64,000 nucleotides of DNA from Symbiodinium sp. CCMP2592 (Eukaryota; Sar; Dinophyceae; Suessiales; Symbiodiniaceae). The stretch covers positions 751,827-815,826 of the forward strand of contig CAJNDT010001247.1 in NCBI GenBank assembly GCA_905221615.1, written 5' to 3'. This document shows, piece after piece, positions 9,240-20,018 of this stretch (position 1 is its first letter; each line of letters starts with the position of its first letter). The position numbers and the translations under genes were made by a program. The notes below the pieces were generated by a model. That model searched no databases. It was not told where the DNA came from and worked only from the letters and a program-made list of their open reading frames with translations.

Positions 9240-9341
9240 GTGCAATCGACGACGACCACGACGACCACGACCATGAACGCTATTGCAGACCACGAGTACT
9301 CAACCTCGGCACCCTGAAAAAACCTTAAACCTAAACCCTAA

Positions 9342-9447
9342 TTTAAGGGCCTTAATAATTAGAATGGGGAATTGGTGCCCATTATACTACTACAACAATA
9401 ATAAGGAAGCCCGAAAATTATATTGGTGATTAGCTAAGCCCCTATTA
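9342..9447. mobile_element. fold-back element, family N
   Basis: GGGCCTTAATAATTAGAATG on the left, GGTGATTAGCTAAGCCCCTA on the right, with GGTGCCCATTATACTACTA inside. Confidence 0.65.
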
Positions 9448-9504
9448 CCCAAACCCCTCAACCATGTTGAACGAAGCAGGCGATCATCAACAGGGACAAC
9501 CTAC

Positions 9505-9605
9505 TTGTCGGGTATCATGGGGAACTAAAGGGTAACCTTCTTGGCTATATAGGGATTATATAGGGACTCTACTACCCCAAAAAAGGTTAAAGGTTACCTA
9601 CTCTA
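9505..9605. mobile_element. element of family X (uninterrupted copy)
   Basis: Contains GGGGAACTAAAGGGTAACCT and a right arm AGGTTAAAGGTTACCTACTC. This is the empty counterpart of the copy at 30,793, which carries a telomere-like insert. Confidence 0.6.
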
Positions 9606-9609
9606 CTAC

Positions 9610-9714
9610 TACGGTTGATGATATAAGTCCTGCATTACCCATAATACGGAATGTCCCATAATTCCCATAGATTGGGGTCCTTAAGGTAATGCAGGATTTA
9701 TATCATCAACAGTA
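9610..9714. mobile_element. fold-back element, family E
   Basis: TACGGTTGATGATATAAGTC and the matching right arm TTATATCATCAACAGTA. Confidence 0.85.
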
Positions 9715-9843
9715 GGCCCAGGGCCTATCAAATGTCGAAGTCGTCCGTCCAGCTCCCGGAGCCTCCGACCGGGACAGGAGTTTGGGCTTTGTGTTCAATA
9801 CACCTTATGCCTATGTGCATACTCACATATAAAGTTTAAAGGA

Positions 9844-9921
9844 ATACATACATACATACATACATACATGCATGCATGCATGCATGCATGCATGCATACA
9901 TACATACATACATACATATAT

Positions 9922-9966
<45 letters not shown>

Positions 9967-10022
9967 GTACACACACATACATATATATATATATATACAT
10001 ATACACATATATATATATACAC
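9844..10022. repeat. compound microsatellite (ACAT/GCAT, then TA)
   Basis: ACAT units, then GCAT units, then TA and ACA-rich runs. Apparent reading frames in four frames are microsatellite artefacts. Confidence 0.95.
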
Positions 10023-10373
10023 ACCTGTGTATGTATATGGTTATGTGTATACATACAAATGTAACACAAAAACACGCGTGTATATATCTATAGTATATAA
10101 ACACACATGCATAGCGCATACAATATAGAATATACAGTTGCAGTGCTTGCGCCATTGCACTTCGTAGTAGCATGATGACTCCGAACGTTAGCCTGAGCCA
10201 TTGAACTCGGCGTCACCGTCACTCGTAAGACATGTTGACGAACGTTACTACCTCTGCTGCTGCCAAACTGGCGCTTGAGAGATTGCCGCCTTGAGTGTGA
10301 ACTCTATTTTTGCTGGGAAAGTTCTTCGGGACTTGCCGAGTGTTGTGAAGATATACTTGCCCCAGAGGGTTCA

Positions 10374-10510
10374 TACTTGGAGGGTCGGGGGACTTAGTAA
10401 GTAGGTAGTACGTAGACTTATAAGTACCCTAACAGGGACCCTAAGTAGGGGTTACGATATTTATAAGTCTCGAAAATGTCTGTTTACTAAGTCCCGCGAC
10501 CCTCCACGTA
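10374..10510. mobile_element. fold-back element, family A
   Basis: TACTTGGAGGGTCGGGGGAC to GTCCCGCGACCCTCCACGTA. Confidence 0.85.
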
Positions 10511-10566
10511 TACGCTTACACTAGCAGCATAGAGTCGGTCCTCTAAAGACCATGCCCATATGCCCA

Positions 10567-10670
10567 TACTTGGAGGATCATGGGACTTAGTAAGTAGGCT
10601 TATAAGTACTTTAACTGGGGTTATAAGGTATTATAAGTATAGTTACTTAAGTCCCATGAACCTTTAAGTA
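10567..10670. mobile_element. fold-back element, family B
   Basis: TACTTGGAGGATCATGGGAC to GTCCCATGAACCTTTAAGTA. The short centre TTATAAGGTATTATAAGTAT is typical. Confidence 0.85.
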
Positions 10671-10781
10671 TAGGTCACTGGTAGCATGGGGCCTGGCTTG
10701 CTAGAAACACTTTTCGAGTATAGCCCGCAACAAGAACTTGCTATGTTACCACCCAAGAACCATATTCGGATAGCCATGGCC

Positions 10782-10783
10782 GC

Positions 10784-10816
<33 letters not shown>

Positions 10817-10818
10817 CG
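10782..10818. repeat. TA microsatellite
   Basis: About 12 TA units followed by TGTATATATCG. Confidence 0.9.
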
Positions 10819-10819
10819 A

Positions 10820-11930
10820 ACCCGATGAAAGACAACAAACCTTATGATATAACCCTTATAGAGACCCTGCACAGAAACCAGTATTGCTAAAGTAAACCTA
10901 CTCTGGTCCCCCTGTGGTAGATTACCGGCCAGGACGTCTACCCAGCTGGTTGGCATTCTTGGACTTCAGGCTAGGCTTTCGTGTTCAGGGTTCAGGTTGT
11001 TCAAGGCTTGTTTTTCGAATGTGTTAAAGGGGTTAAGGCGTCAGGGTATACGGTTAAGGGTTGAGGGAGTAGGGTTTAGGTGAAAGGTACCTTTAGGCGT
11101 ACTGGGTTTGGGTACCATGAGGCATAAAACGCATAAGATTTGAGGCATAGGAAGCAGGACCTCAATTTAGTTCCATGGAAAAACCGAAGCTTTACATCTG
11201 AAGACAAAGTCAAATCAATGCGGCCTCACTCGGAAGACCTCTGTGCGAAAGGTGCTGGAACAGCCTCGTGATGGTGAGCGTTCTAGGGGGTGTAGGGTCA
11301 ATGGTCTTGAGCATTGAAGGGTTTCAGACGATTCGGGGCTCTGCCTAGGGTTCCAGGGCACTCCAGGATATTTGAGGCCGTAGAGCTATAGGCAAAAGGG
11401 CGTCTAGGCATCCGGTTGCGGAACTTTCTTAGCAGACGTCTGCAGGCTTGAGAAGGAATGAAAGTTGAGGGATTGGGGATGATTTCCGGATGAAAGGGTG
11501 ATTGCCACGCCTGATCACCCATACAAGACGACTGTCTCAAGTAACACAAACGCCAGAAAACATAAAATACTGTTCCTTAGTGTTGCTTGGCAAAGCCCTC
11601 TACACCCTTCCTAGTTTGGTTTCGGCCCCCCAAACGAACCCAAGCCCGTGGTATGTACCCCGCAACCGAAACTTGCCAGAACCCGATCCTTCATCGCGAA
11701 ACGTAAGACTCTTGAGCCAGTACTACATCCTGAATCTTAACACCTAAACCGTGAACCTTCAAACCGCTGAAACCCGTAGACACCAAACCCCGAAACCCAT
11801 ACAGGTCCCTCAAAGGAGCCCTAGAAGGAGCACTCACAGGTGCCTGAAAAACATATGCCAAGAGGCTGTCCGTCAACCGAGTGTGGAAAGCATTGGCACT
11901 GGCCTCTTCGCCCCTGGCACAGAGAAGCTG
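10820..11930. other. no gene recognised
   Basis: About 1.1 kb without a clear repeat family. Reading frames of 70-105 residues overlap on both strands and show no recognisable domain. Degenerate TTTAGGG/GGGTT words occur at 10,985-11,080. Confidence 0.5.
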
Positions 11931-11934
11931 TTCC

Positions 11935-12054
11935 CTACAGTAGAAGCCAAAAAGTTGGAAACAGCCTAGCCTCAATCCTGAAGAGTCATGTATAGGGAAT
12001 CCCAGCACTATTTGGCCTTAATCCGGTTTCCAACTTTATGGGGTTTACTGTAGA
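11935..12054. mobile_element. fold-back element, family D
   Basis: TACAGTAGAAGCCAAAAAG on the left and a right end TTTACTGTA. The right arm is partly degraded (CTTTATGGGG where others have CTTTCTGGC). Confidence 0.75.
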
Positions 12055-12460
12055 CCTAATTCCCCAAAGTAGATAACCAAAAGCCCAAACCCTTTAGAGA
12101 ACCCCTAAACGGACCCTTTGAAGGACCTTAGACACCCGACTAGAGATTTAAGGCCGGGTTCACCGGACGACAGCTGCTGCCTCAAGACAGAGCAGCTATT
12201 TCTGACTACCTCTGTGACTGCTGGCTCCGAACACAGGGGCCTCAAAAATTAGAATACGGTTTGAGGGTGGATTTTGTCGTGGTTAAACTAAGGAACCGGA
12301 AAGGAGTGTTCGTGATTCCCTATGAAGCTACATCCAGAAGTGTCTGCCAGTTGCTCTATCCCGACAACCACTCGCCCAACCCGACGAAGTCCTTCGGGCT
12401 GAATATGGGTAGCTTTCTCAATAACGCTCCTCTTTTGGGTCCCCCAAATGCTACGGCAAC
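12055..12460. other. no gene recognised
   Basis: Unassigned sequence. A 96-residue frame starting at 12,261 runs into the family-L element, so it is probably spurious. Confidence 0.5.
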
Positions 12461-12461
12461 C

Positions 12462-12570
12462 TTATGGGTGGTTGTCAAAATTTTGATCTCTTTTTGGGTC
12501 CCTATTATCGTACGGCACCTATTATTTAGGGTACCCAAAAGGGTACCTTAATTTTGACAACTACCCTTAT
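12462..12570. mobile_element. fold-back element, family L
   Basis: GGGTGGTTGTCAAAATTTTG and AATTTTGACAACTACCC. The centre reads GTACGGCACCTATTATTTAG. Other copies: 24,041, 40,128, 43,884 and 45,311. Confidence 0.8.
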
Positions 12571-12680
12571 AACAAAGGACCCCAAAAAGGGACCCTGATG
12601 TATAGACTGTAAAATACCCTTGAGTAACAAGGGCCCCAAATGAGGAGATCCATTTTCCAGATCCTCCCGTGATCCAGATT
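12571..12680. mobile_element. element of family M, diverged
   Basis: Contains ACAAGGGCCCCAAATGAGG and ATTTTCCAGATCCTCCCG. The left terminus has been lost against the preceding L element. Confidence 0.5.
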
Positions 12681-12718
12681 GAGAGCCTCCTGACCCTGAA
12701 TCCTACCTACCATTACCC

Positions 12719-12801
12719 TAAGGCCCCAAAGTAGTTCCTTTTTGGGGTTCATATATAGAATCCTATAAGGTGATCCCAAAACGGAACTACTTTGGGGCCT
12801 A
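12719..12801. mobile_element. hairpin element, single copy
   Basis: AGGCCCCAAAGTAGTTCC is exactly complementary to GGAACTACTTTGGGGCCT. The loop is about 45 bp. Confidence 0.75.
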
Positions 12802-12961
12802 TGGGTATGCCACCTTTGGAGGCCACCGGAAACACCGAAATCACTGATGAATTGCGCCGGCCGGGCCCTTCGATATCACCCGTGTGCAGGCTCGTATTCC
12901 TTTGCAGGGCTCTTGACTGCTTACGGCTTTGGGCTTCGGGGCTCTATGCTTATCCCCAATT

Positions 12962-13080
12962 CCTAAACCCATGAATCCATAAACCCGAAACTCATAAAGC
13001 CGTAAAGCCTAAACCCATAAACCCCCAAACCCCCAAACCCCTAAACACCTAAACCCCTAAACCCCAAACCCCAAACCCTA
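12962..13080. repeat. degenerate telomere-like CCCTAAA tract
   Basis: CCCATAAACC, CCCCAAACC and CCCCTAAAC variants predominate over perfect heptamers. Confidence 0.7.
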
Positions 13081-13130
13081 CACGCCCTTCAGGGCTTTGG
13101 GCTGAAGGTGTCGGCTTATCGAGCCTAACC

Positions 13131-13208
13131 TACTTGGAGGGTCGGGGGACTTAGTAAGTAGGAAGTCTCTACCATAACTATTTACTAAGTCCCCCGACCC
13201 TCCAAGTA
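13131..13208. mobile_element. family A, internally deleted 78-bp form
   Basis: Both 25-bp arms are intact (TACTTGGAGGGTCGGGGGAC and its complement) but almost all of the centre is missing, leaving a near-perfect hairpin. Confidence 0.85.
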
Positions 13209-13757
13209 GGGGTCAGGGACTTCGCGCCGAGGGTTGGCGGTTGTCGCCAGAGGACGTCGCTTCGGGCTTAGGGGCTTTGGGTCTAAGGTCTACTGAGAAC
13301 AGCCGGCTTTTCTTCCGAACAGTGTAGTTGTTTACGGTTCAGGGTTCAATTGGTTTCAGTGCTTTCGACCGTCTAAGTCGAGGCGATTGAATACGTATTA
13401 GCCTTAGATCTCATCTAACACCAGCTGATCTTAAGTCCGAGATGCTAAAGATTGCACGCACAAACCTACATCCCAAAGCTTTGAGCACTCGGAAAGCTCT
13501 ACTCGCAAGCCACAGACAGTCGCAGCAGAAGTCATCCAGCATCCGACTCCAACGACCTTTAGCTAAACCGTTTCTAAGGCTGCTATTACTAGTACCCAAA
13601 TGACAGTACCCAAAGTCTTCACTCACCAAATTTCAATAGGAGCCCCACTTCACACACCAAGACACGTAGGCCCCGCTTCAGATGCATCGAAGTCTATGAG
13701 AGGTGCTTCTCAAATTTAAGGAATACTCCCCGGTAGCCAACCCTCGCAGACCCCACC
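13209..13757. other. no gene recognised
   Basis: Unassigned sequence. A 72-residue frame on the minus strand (13,411-13,629) has no recognisable motif. Confidence 0.5.
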
Positions 13758-13915
13758 AAAACCCTAAACCCTTAATCCATGACCAAGGACCCCTAAACCC
13801 TAAACCCCCTTGCCAAGAGACTAAACCCTAACCCTAAATCCAAAACCATAAACCCTTAACCACTAAACCCCTAAACCCTAAACGCTACACCCCACGATCC
13901 CTAAACCCTAAATCG
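13758..13915. repeat. telomere-like CCCTAAA tract
   Basis: Perfect and variant heptamers. CTTGCCAAGAGACTAAACCC and CTTGCCAAGAGACAAGATC occur at 13,809 and 13,920, so a short sequence flanks part of the tract on both sides. Confidence 0.7.
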
Positions 13916-14080
13916 GTACTTGCCAAGAGACAAGATCTCTGCAGCTCTTGCTGCCTCTTCTGGAGATGCGACGAGATCCGTGAAGCACACCCCTTGAGCA
14001 GGCACGGCTGGGTTCTGTAAAGTAATATAGTTCAAGGCTTCAAGGGTTCAAAGGCTTAGGGTGTAGGGTTTAGAGTTTAC

Positions 14081-14254
14081 TACAGGGGCCTTAACAACTA
14101 CACTAGGGTTTTGCCGTTCGGCAGGCACACAGTACTATAGGGGCCTCAATAACAAGAATAGGGTTCCTTCGAAGACTTCCTTGCTTTTTGGTGTATGTTA
14201 CACTATAAATACAACAAGGAAGCTCCAAAACAGTATGGGTAATTGTCAGGGCCC
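14081..14254. mobile_element. family N element(s), enlarged
   Basis: Two left-arm-like words (GGGGCCTTAACAACTACAC and GGGGCCTCAATAACAAGAAT) precede a single right arm ATGGGTAATTGTCAGGGCCC. Either a nested pair or a duplicated left end. Confidence 0.55.
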
Positions 14255-14266
14255 TGGACTTAGATC

Positions 14267-14346
14267 CCTTAGGGGTCTCCTGTAAAGTAATCCTTGGTAG
14301 TATAGGGGCCCAAATTAGGGGATCTACTTTTTGGATCCACGCGGTG
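14267..14346. mobile_element. element of family M
   Basis: CTTAGATCCCTTAGGGGTC, GTAGTATAGGGGCCCAAATT and GATCTACTTTTTGGATCC follow the family-M order. The outer arms are lost. Confidence 0.6.
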
Positions 14347-14910
14347 GTTTGGGTAAGGGCTCTAAGGTTTAATTGGGGTGTAGAGGGCTGAGGGGCTTAG
14401 CGTTGAAGGCTTAGGGTTTTGCTAGGTGACAGGGTTTTATATAGTTTAGGTTTAGATTAATAAAGTTCAAAGGTCTTGCACAATGCAGACAAAAATGCAA
14501 TCGAGTACGAAAATGTAGCAAAAGAAGACATACAACCCGAGAATAGCAGAATAGCTTCAACAAGGACGATACGACTAGCAACGAAGACAAGAACCACACC
14601 GAATCCCGAAACAACTACATCGTCTCGGCGTCCATGGTGCAGGTCGAAGGTATGTTGTTCAACCGGTCTCGTGCTCGCGGTTTCGTGCTTGGGATCGGCG
14701 GTGCTTCCGATTGTGGCTTTTTGGCTCAGAAGAAGACCATCAAACTTCACCTGCATGGCTCTACGTCCCTGCAAAAAAGTATCCAACAAATCGTTTCTTT
14801 GAACTCTGACACCCAGAACCCTAAACCCCAGCGCCCTGAATCTTGATCCCGGAACCGGCCAGGCCTTCGAGTGAATAGCCTGCAAAACGTGGCATGGCTG
14901 GGCTTGCGGC
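14347..14910. other. no gene recognised
   Basis: Unassigned. A 142-residue minus-strand frame (14,457-14,885) and overlapping plus-strand frames share this stretch. None has a recognisable domain and I do not call a gene. Confidence 0.45.
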
Positions 14911-15048
14911 TTACTTGGACTGGAGGGTCGGGGGACTTAGTAAGTAGGTAGTAAGAAGACTTATAAGTACCCTAAAAGGGACCCTAATTGGGGCTGTTAT
15001 ACTCATACGTCTCTGAGATAGCTACTTACCAAGTCCCTTGACCCCAAG
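14911..15048. mobile_element. fold-back element, family A, damaged ends
   Basis: TGGAGGGTCGGGGGACTTAG on the left. The right arm is degraded to CCAAGTCCCTTGACCCC. Confidence 0.75.
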
Positions 15049-15367
15049 CAGGGTATCAGGGCAAAAAGATGCTCGAAAATGTTCTAGATGTATTCCTTCG
15101 GGTCTTATGAAAGGCTGCACATGATCTCCGATAGCCTTTTTCTGTATGCAGTCTAGAGGCTCTGTTCTGGAAATAGCAGGCAACAGCCTGAGAATCCTCA
15201 ACCGCTGTGATCTTTCCGATATGTTCCCCAGATAGAACAAGCCCCTCAAACAGATATTAAGAAGTATTATGGTTAATAGTCCTTAGGGTTTGCTTGTGAC
15301 AAACATGAAGAATGGGTTGAGGAGCATTCAGTGTCCAGGTTATTGGAGTCCAGAGAGTAGACTAACT
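15049..15367. other. no gene recognised
   Basis: No repeat family assigned. A 75-residue minus-strand frame spans 15,022-15,249 without recognisable motifs. Confidence 0.5.
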
Positions 15368-15482
15368 AGGCTGTTCAGTAACTCACTGGGAAAAAGTATA
15401 TACCTTTTTAGGCTTCTTATTATTTCAAAATAGGAACCCAGAAACCTGAAAGTAAAAAAGTGTGCCACTGAACAGCCTGGTT
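15368..15482. mobile_element. hairpin element, unnamed family
   Basis: CTAGGCTGTTCAGTAACTCA pairs imperfectly with GTGCCACTGAACAGCCTGG. The centre has AAAGTATATACCTTTTT. Resembles family O in layout but not in end sequence. Confidence 0.6.
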
Positions 15483-15596
15483 AAAGACCAAGGCATCAGG
15501 GCTTGGGATTAGGTCGATTAGGGTTTAGGGCTTAGGGCTGCGGCATGTCCCTTCTCGCGCTTTTTGCTCTTAAGTGCCAGCAATCTAGGGTTATAT

Positions 15597-15699
15597 GGGG
15601 GGTTTCCGAAAATCCGGGACCCTAATATGGTACCGTAAATAGTAGGATCCTTATTATAAGGACCCCAAAATAAGGTACCCACAATTTTCGGAACCTCCC
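15597..15699. mobile_element. fold-back element, family C
   Basis: GGGGGGTTTCCGAAAATCC to TTTTCGGAACCTCCC. Flanks ATAT and ATGT (3 of 4 match). Confidence 0.8.
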
Positions 15700-15869
15700 A
15701 TGTAAGCCCTCATACAAAAACAACGACTAAAAAGACAACTAGTACGAAGCACCTGTGAGTTGCTTTTTGTTATTGCTTGTCCCTTCTAACTAGAGGTCCA
15801 TACCCTACCCCATGTTAAACTCCCAAAGGTTTTCGGCCTTGGGAGCTCCAGGGGTCTGGGGTTTGGAGA

Positions 15870-15950
15870 TTCGGTTTAGGGTTTTAGGGTTTAGGGGTTT
15901 AGGATTAAGGCGATTAGGGTTTAGGGTTTAGGGGTTTAGGGTTTTGTGCT
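15870..15950. repeat. telomere-like TTTAGGG tract
   Basis: TTTAGGG units with GTTTTAGGG and GGGGTTTAGG variants. Confidence 0.8.
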
Positions 15951-16029
15951 ACAGAGGTCTACATGATGAGTAGGGCTCGGCAGCGTAGTGTAATTAGTAG
16001 AACTACCCAATCATTCCACCCATACCTCT

Positions 16030-16115
16030 TAGTTAAAGAATATACTCGAAATCAGATTAGGGATCCTATTCTAATTCGAGGTATATCCCTGAATTAAGGG
16101 ATGTTAGAGTTAAGT
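16030..16115. mobile_element. hairpin element, family R-like
   Basis: AGTTAAAGAATATACTCGAAAT and ATTCGAGGTATATCCCTGAAT are imperfect complements. Similar words (GGTATATTCCTTAATT type) recur near 25,430, 43,770 and 53,125. Confidence 0.5.
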
Positions 16116-16522
16116 ATGACTAAACAGGCGCGTCTAGGGAAGACGTTTACTACTTATTCAAGCCCCCTATTGCCTCTAGCCTGTCAAAATAAAGCCATTA
16201 ATCCTGAGCCGAACATATGTAAAGGCTTTTATGCTAAAAGACAACGCAATAGAATTAAGGGTTTAGGGTTTGGGACTTAGAATGTTGTTTCAGCCTTGAG
16301 ATTATTGCAGTCGTCCTCAAGACTGTAACCCGAGCCCCCACCCCGAATCCTTAAACCCTAGGCTACCAAAGCTCCACACCGAAAGCGAGAAGCTTAGATA
16401 TGACGGGTCGAGGGGGTTTGGCCCGACCACGGATGGCAGGCTGGGTTCTTGTTGAAGGATTTCATCTAAGTTACCATAAACACAAATCTGCAGAAAATAT
16501 TATGGATTCCTTACTATGGCAA
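16116..16522. other. no gene recognised
   Basis: Unassigned sequence with a short TTTAGGG run near 16,258. Confidence 0.5.
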
Positions 16523-16742
16523 CTTAAATTAAACCTCTCTACAAGAAACCAGTCTTGTTTCTAAAACCCCTAAACCCTTAAAGGAGCCCTTGAGGGAGCG
16601 CCCATAAACTTAAATCAAACCCTTTAACAGGAACACAGTCTTGTTTCTATAACCCCTAAAGCTAAGCCCTAAACCCTTAAAGGAGCCCTTGAGGGAGTCC
16701 CTGTGAATAAACTTAAGTTGAATCCTTTAACAAGAACACAGA
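16523..16742. repeat. tandem duplication, unit about 90-120 bp
   Basis: ACAGTCTTGTTTCTATAACCCC-type sequence, then CCCTTAAAGGAGCCCTTGAG, then ATAAACTTAA and CCTTTAACA words repeat in order two and a half times. Confidence 0.75.
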
Positions 16743-16756
16743 AGGGAGCTCAGCAT

Positions 16757-16930
16757 CGGACCCTAAACCCTAAACCCTAAACCCGCCCTAAACCCTAAAC
16801 CCTAAACGGCATCCGATCGAGCTTAGAGCAGAAATGGGGTGGGCCTCATACCCGACCCTAAACAGAGGGTTTAGGGTATAGGGTATAGTCCCTAAACCCT
16901 GTAAGGGTTAAGGATTTAGGGTATAATCCC
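16757..16930. repeat. telomere-like tract, orientation switch
   Basis: CCCTAAA heptamers to about 16,807, then GGGTTTAGGGTATAGGG-type units in the opposite orientation from 16,866. Confidence 0.75.
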
Positions 16931-17343
16931 TATAAGCGCCAAACCCTACGCCCTGATCTGAACTCGGTTGGGTTCTGAAAATTCGCGCACGGCCTTGACC
17001 AGATCCTGTTGAGGTTAGGCTTAGGTTTAGGGTGGCTCAGTGCCTTCTTGCGTAATTACCTACTTGGTACTCTTTGCCTCTGGACATCCAGATGTCCACC
17101 AGATTCGGGTCTTGCTTGACAGTTGAGGGCGTAGGAATTTGGGGCTTCAGGGCTCAAGCTTTGGCAGGGCTTTCGGGTTGGAATACCAGAAGTCGGGCGA
17201 CACAGTCGACATGCTAAACGTAAACCACCAGGAGCCCATTTTCCGGAACTAAAACCCAAATGCTGCTTTCATTTCCCTTGTTGGTACACGAAGAACCCTG
17301 AACCCCTTGGCCCAAGTCCCTATAAGCCCTGAACTTTAAATGA
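16931..17343. other. no gene recognised
   Basis: A 67-residue minus-strand frame (17,056-17,259) lacks recognisable motifs. No repeat assigned. Confidence 0.5.
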
Positions 17344-17479
17344 TACTTGGAGGGTCGGGGGAATTAGTAAGTAGGTTATAAGTAGACTTATAAGTGCCCG
17401 AACAGTGACCCTGATTGGGGTTATGGCACTTATAAGTCTCTAAAATAACTACTTACTAAGTCCCCCGACCCTCCAAGTA
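17344..17479. mobile_element. fold-back element, family A
   Basis: TACTTGGAGGGTCGGGGGAA to CCCCCGACCCTCCAAGTA. Both arms nearly perfect. Confidence 0.85.
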
Positions 17480-17559
17480 CCTGTCCAAGCCACCTGGTCG
17501 CGTGCGCAGAAGCATCGCCGCCAAGGCTGGGCAATGGGCAGCAAAACACCTCGGCAATT

Positions 17560-17712
17560 CTCCTAATCCCAAACCCCAAACCCCAAAACCTCAAAACCCT
17601 AAACCTTAAACCCCCAAACCCTAAACCCCTAAACCCCTCAACCCTAAACGCCCTAAACCCCAAAACCGTAATTTTTCACCTAAACCCTCAACCCCTAAAC
17701 CCTACCCTGAAC
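17560..17712. repeat. degenerate telomere-like CCCTAAA tract
   Basis: CCCCAAACC, CCCTAAACC and CCTCAACCC variants. Confidence 0.75.
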
Positions 17713-17896
17713 CCGGTACTGAAGGAGCCGACCTCAAACTCGAAAGGGATGCTTACTACTCTTGCTAGGCAGGCCGCTTTAGGGTTCAGGGTCTAGGGCT
17801 CAGGGTTTAGGCAATAAGATGCTCTTACGCACAAGGATTGGAACATAGTTATGACATGTGACAAAGGCCCACCGACCGCCCCAAACCCTAAACCTC

Positions 17897-18014
17897 CCAG
17901 ACCCCCGGGAGGATCAAGAGGTAGATCCCTGATTTGGGGCCCTATACTACGAAGGGTACTGTACAGGAACCACCTTGAACGGATTTACTTTGTGGATCCT
18001 CCCGGGGGTCTGGG
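17897..18014. mobile_element. fold-back element, family M, best-preserved ends
   Basis: CCAGACCCCCGGGAGGATC on the left is complementary to GGATCCTCCCGGGGGTCTGG on the right. Confidence 0.8.
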
Positions 18015-18231
18015 CTTGCAGCCTTACCGAGGAATGGGGTACAATTATAACTACTATTACTACCATTCTTCCATTCCCTACTAACCAAAGGTACCCTAAA
18101 CCCTTAACCTTGCAGTAGAGGGACAAGTTCTCATCCAGCTCGAACACGGCGTCACAGGTGAGCCTCAACCTTCGTTAGCGCGCTTTCAGGCCCCAGGCTT
18201 CCAGGAGGATCTCAAAAAGCAAAGTAAGGTT

Positions 18232-18358
18232 GAGGGTTTAGGGTTTAAGGTTCAGGGTTTTAGGTTTAGGGTTTAGGATTTAAGGTTTACGGTTTAGGGT
18301 TTAAGGTTTAGGGTTTAGGGTTTAAGGTTTAGGGTTTTGGGTTTAGGGTTTAGGGTCG
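18232..18358. repeat. telomere-like TTTAGGG tract
   Basis: About 16 units, many of the TTTAAGG variant, running straight into the family-A element at 18,352, whose first bases TAGGG merge with the tract. Confidence 0.85.
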
Positions 18359-18466
18359 GGGGACTTAGTATGCAGCTATTTTCAAGACTTATAAGTGGCA
18401 TAACCCCAAACAGGGTCCCTTAAATACTTATTACCTGCTTACTAAGGCCCCCCGACCCTCCAAGTA
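18352..18466. mobile_element. family A element, left terminus replaced by telomere repeats
   Basis: The outermost TACTTGGA is missing and GGGTCGGGGGACTTAGTA continues directly from TTTAGGG units. The right arm ends CCCGACCCTCCAAGTA intact. Confidence 0.8.
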
Positions 18467-19090
18467 AACCCTCTTAAGGGATTGAAAGAGTCAATCCGTG
18501 ATTTGGGATCCTAATCTTCTAAAGGGTACTTTTGAAGGAACCCCTTGAAAGGATCTAAAGAGCCAATCCCTAATTTGGGACTTAAGGATACTTTGCGGGA
18601 ACCCCTTGGGCAAAGTTCTACTGCTATGAAGTTAGAGGCGCCAGAAACACTAGTCTACATGCCGAAGTGCCCCAAATCTGACGAGGTTCTTTCCTGAGTT
18701 TACCCTGAATAGTGAAGGTACCATTTTCCCTACTAGTTGGCGTGAATATGGGAATCCAAAAAAGACGGTGCAAACGGAAACCCTACGGGCCCTAGAGGCA
18801 CCAAACCATTCCCTAAGCCCAAAACCCTAGACCCCAGACCCCAGAATCCTAAACCCTAAACCCCGCAACCCTAAACCCTAAACCCCTCATGGCCCCCAAA
18901 CCGGCGCCGAGGGGCAATTCCGTAGCGGCTTTCAGTTCATCGGATGCCTTGCCGGCGAACATCTGCTGCTCCATGTTGCGCCTCTATTGAGGTTCTTTTT
19001 TACACATGCTAGACCCAACCCTCCCACTGAGTCTCCTCTGGCGTGAGGGTTTAGGGTTTAGGCTTCTGAAATTAGGGTTTAGGTTTTAGG
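18467..19090. other. no gene; J-like words and telomere-like fragments
   Basis: Two similar stretches GGATTGAAAGAGTCAATCC (18,478) and GGATCTAAAGAGCCAATCC (18,559) form a short direct repeat. A CCCTAAA-rich stretch lies at 18,815-18,890. Confidence 0.5.
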
Positions 19091-19091
19091 T

Positions 19092-19198
19092 TTCTGAGTA
19101 GCACCTGTAGACAAAAGGGTACCCTTTTTCCTACTACTCAGCTTTAACAAGGGGGTCCCAAAGCTAAAAGGGCAAGCGGGCATTACTCAGGAACGTAG
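19092..19198. mobile_element. fold-back element, family O
   Basis: CTGAGTAGCACC and ATTACTCAGGAACGTAG at the ends, with AAAGGGTACCCTTTTTCC inside. Other copies: 24,420, 38,877 and 52,625. Confidence 0.65.
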
Positions 19199-19255
19199 TT
19201 GATTCAGGTATGGTTCTAGGCTGCATGACACCATTCTAAAAATGGGGACAATAAG

Positions 19256-19350
19256 GGGATATATATATATATATATATATATAGATAGATATTTTTTGAA
19301 AAATCAAAAAAAAGATATCTATATATATATATATGTATGTATATATGTAT
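19256..19350. repeat. TA/TATG microsatellites around a short palindrome
   Basis: Two TA runs flank AGATATTTTTTGAAAAATC...AAAAAAAGATATC, giving a hairpin-like arrangement. Confidence 0.85.
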
Positions 19351-19890
19351 TTCTTGAAAAATGTTGGAATACCCTAAAACCCTGAACTCTCGACGCAGTC
19401 TGGCCCCGAGACCCTCCGTCGGCTCCAATTAAAGAAACCCTCAGTTTAGCGCTGTCCCTGAATATAGGGCCGTAACAGCGAGAATAAGGATTTGCAGTAT
19501 GGTATGGTATAAACTATAGTCCGGTATAGTATAACAAGGTATGGCTAATTGCCAGTAGTTATTAGTTACTACTTAATAGTCATTTCGTAACATCAGTCAT
19601 TAGTAGTTCTTAGTTAATAGTCATTAGATCCTAATTAGTTGTTGGCTGTTAGAAATGTTATTACTAATTATGCGGCTGTAGAATTTGGAGGCTGTAGGGG
19701 GATTGTCCGACGAATTGTTCAATATACCAAGACCAAGAAGGGTTGTTCTTTTCATTGTTCTGTGTTGATAGCGAGACCCAGAACTACAGCGGGCCTAGAG
19801 GCAATTACTGCTGCGAGATCTGCGAACATAGTTTGACTCCAGTTACGCTACTTATAACTTATAACCAGTACGTTTTCGCTGAGCTGGTAT
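19351..19890. other. no gene recognised; AGTTAnTAGT-rich stretch
   Basis: 19,495-19,660 is rich in TAGTTAATAGTCATTAG words, a degenerate short tandem repeat. A 65-residue plus-strand frame at 19,639 has no recognisable motif. Confidence 0.5.
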
Positions 19891-19891
19891 C

Positions 19892-20018
19892 TAAAAGGAG
19901 GGACCCTTAATGGGGACCCCTACCCTATACTGGGCTATATAATGGGTATATAATAGCAAAATTTCACAAGGTATTTACCTAGGGGTCCTTATTAAGGGTC
20001 CCTCCTTTTACCCTTGGA
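19892..20018. mobile_element. fold-back element, family H
   Basis: TAAAAGGAGGGACCCTTAAT to ATTAAGGGTCCCTCCTTTTA, followed by CCCTTGG. Confidence 0.85.

Noticed and set aside
9795-10173. Tyr/Ile- and Cys/Met-rich frames
   Set aside because: Translations of ACAT/GCAT/TA microsatellites.
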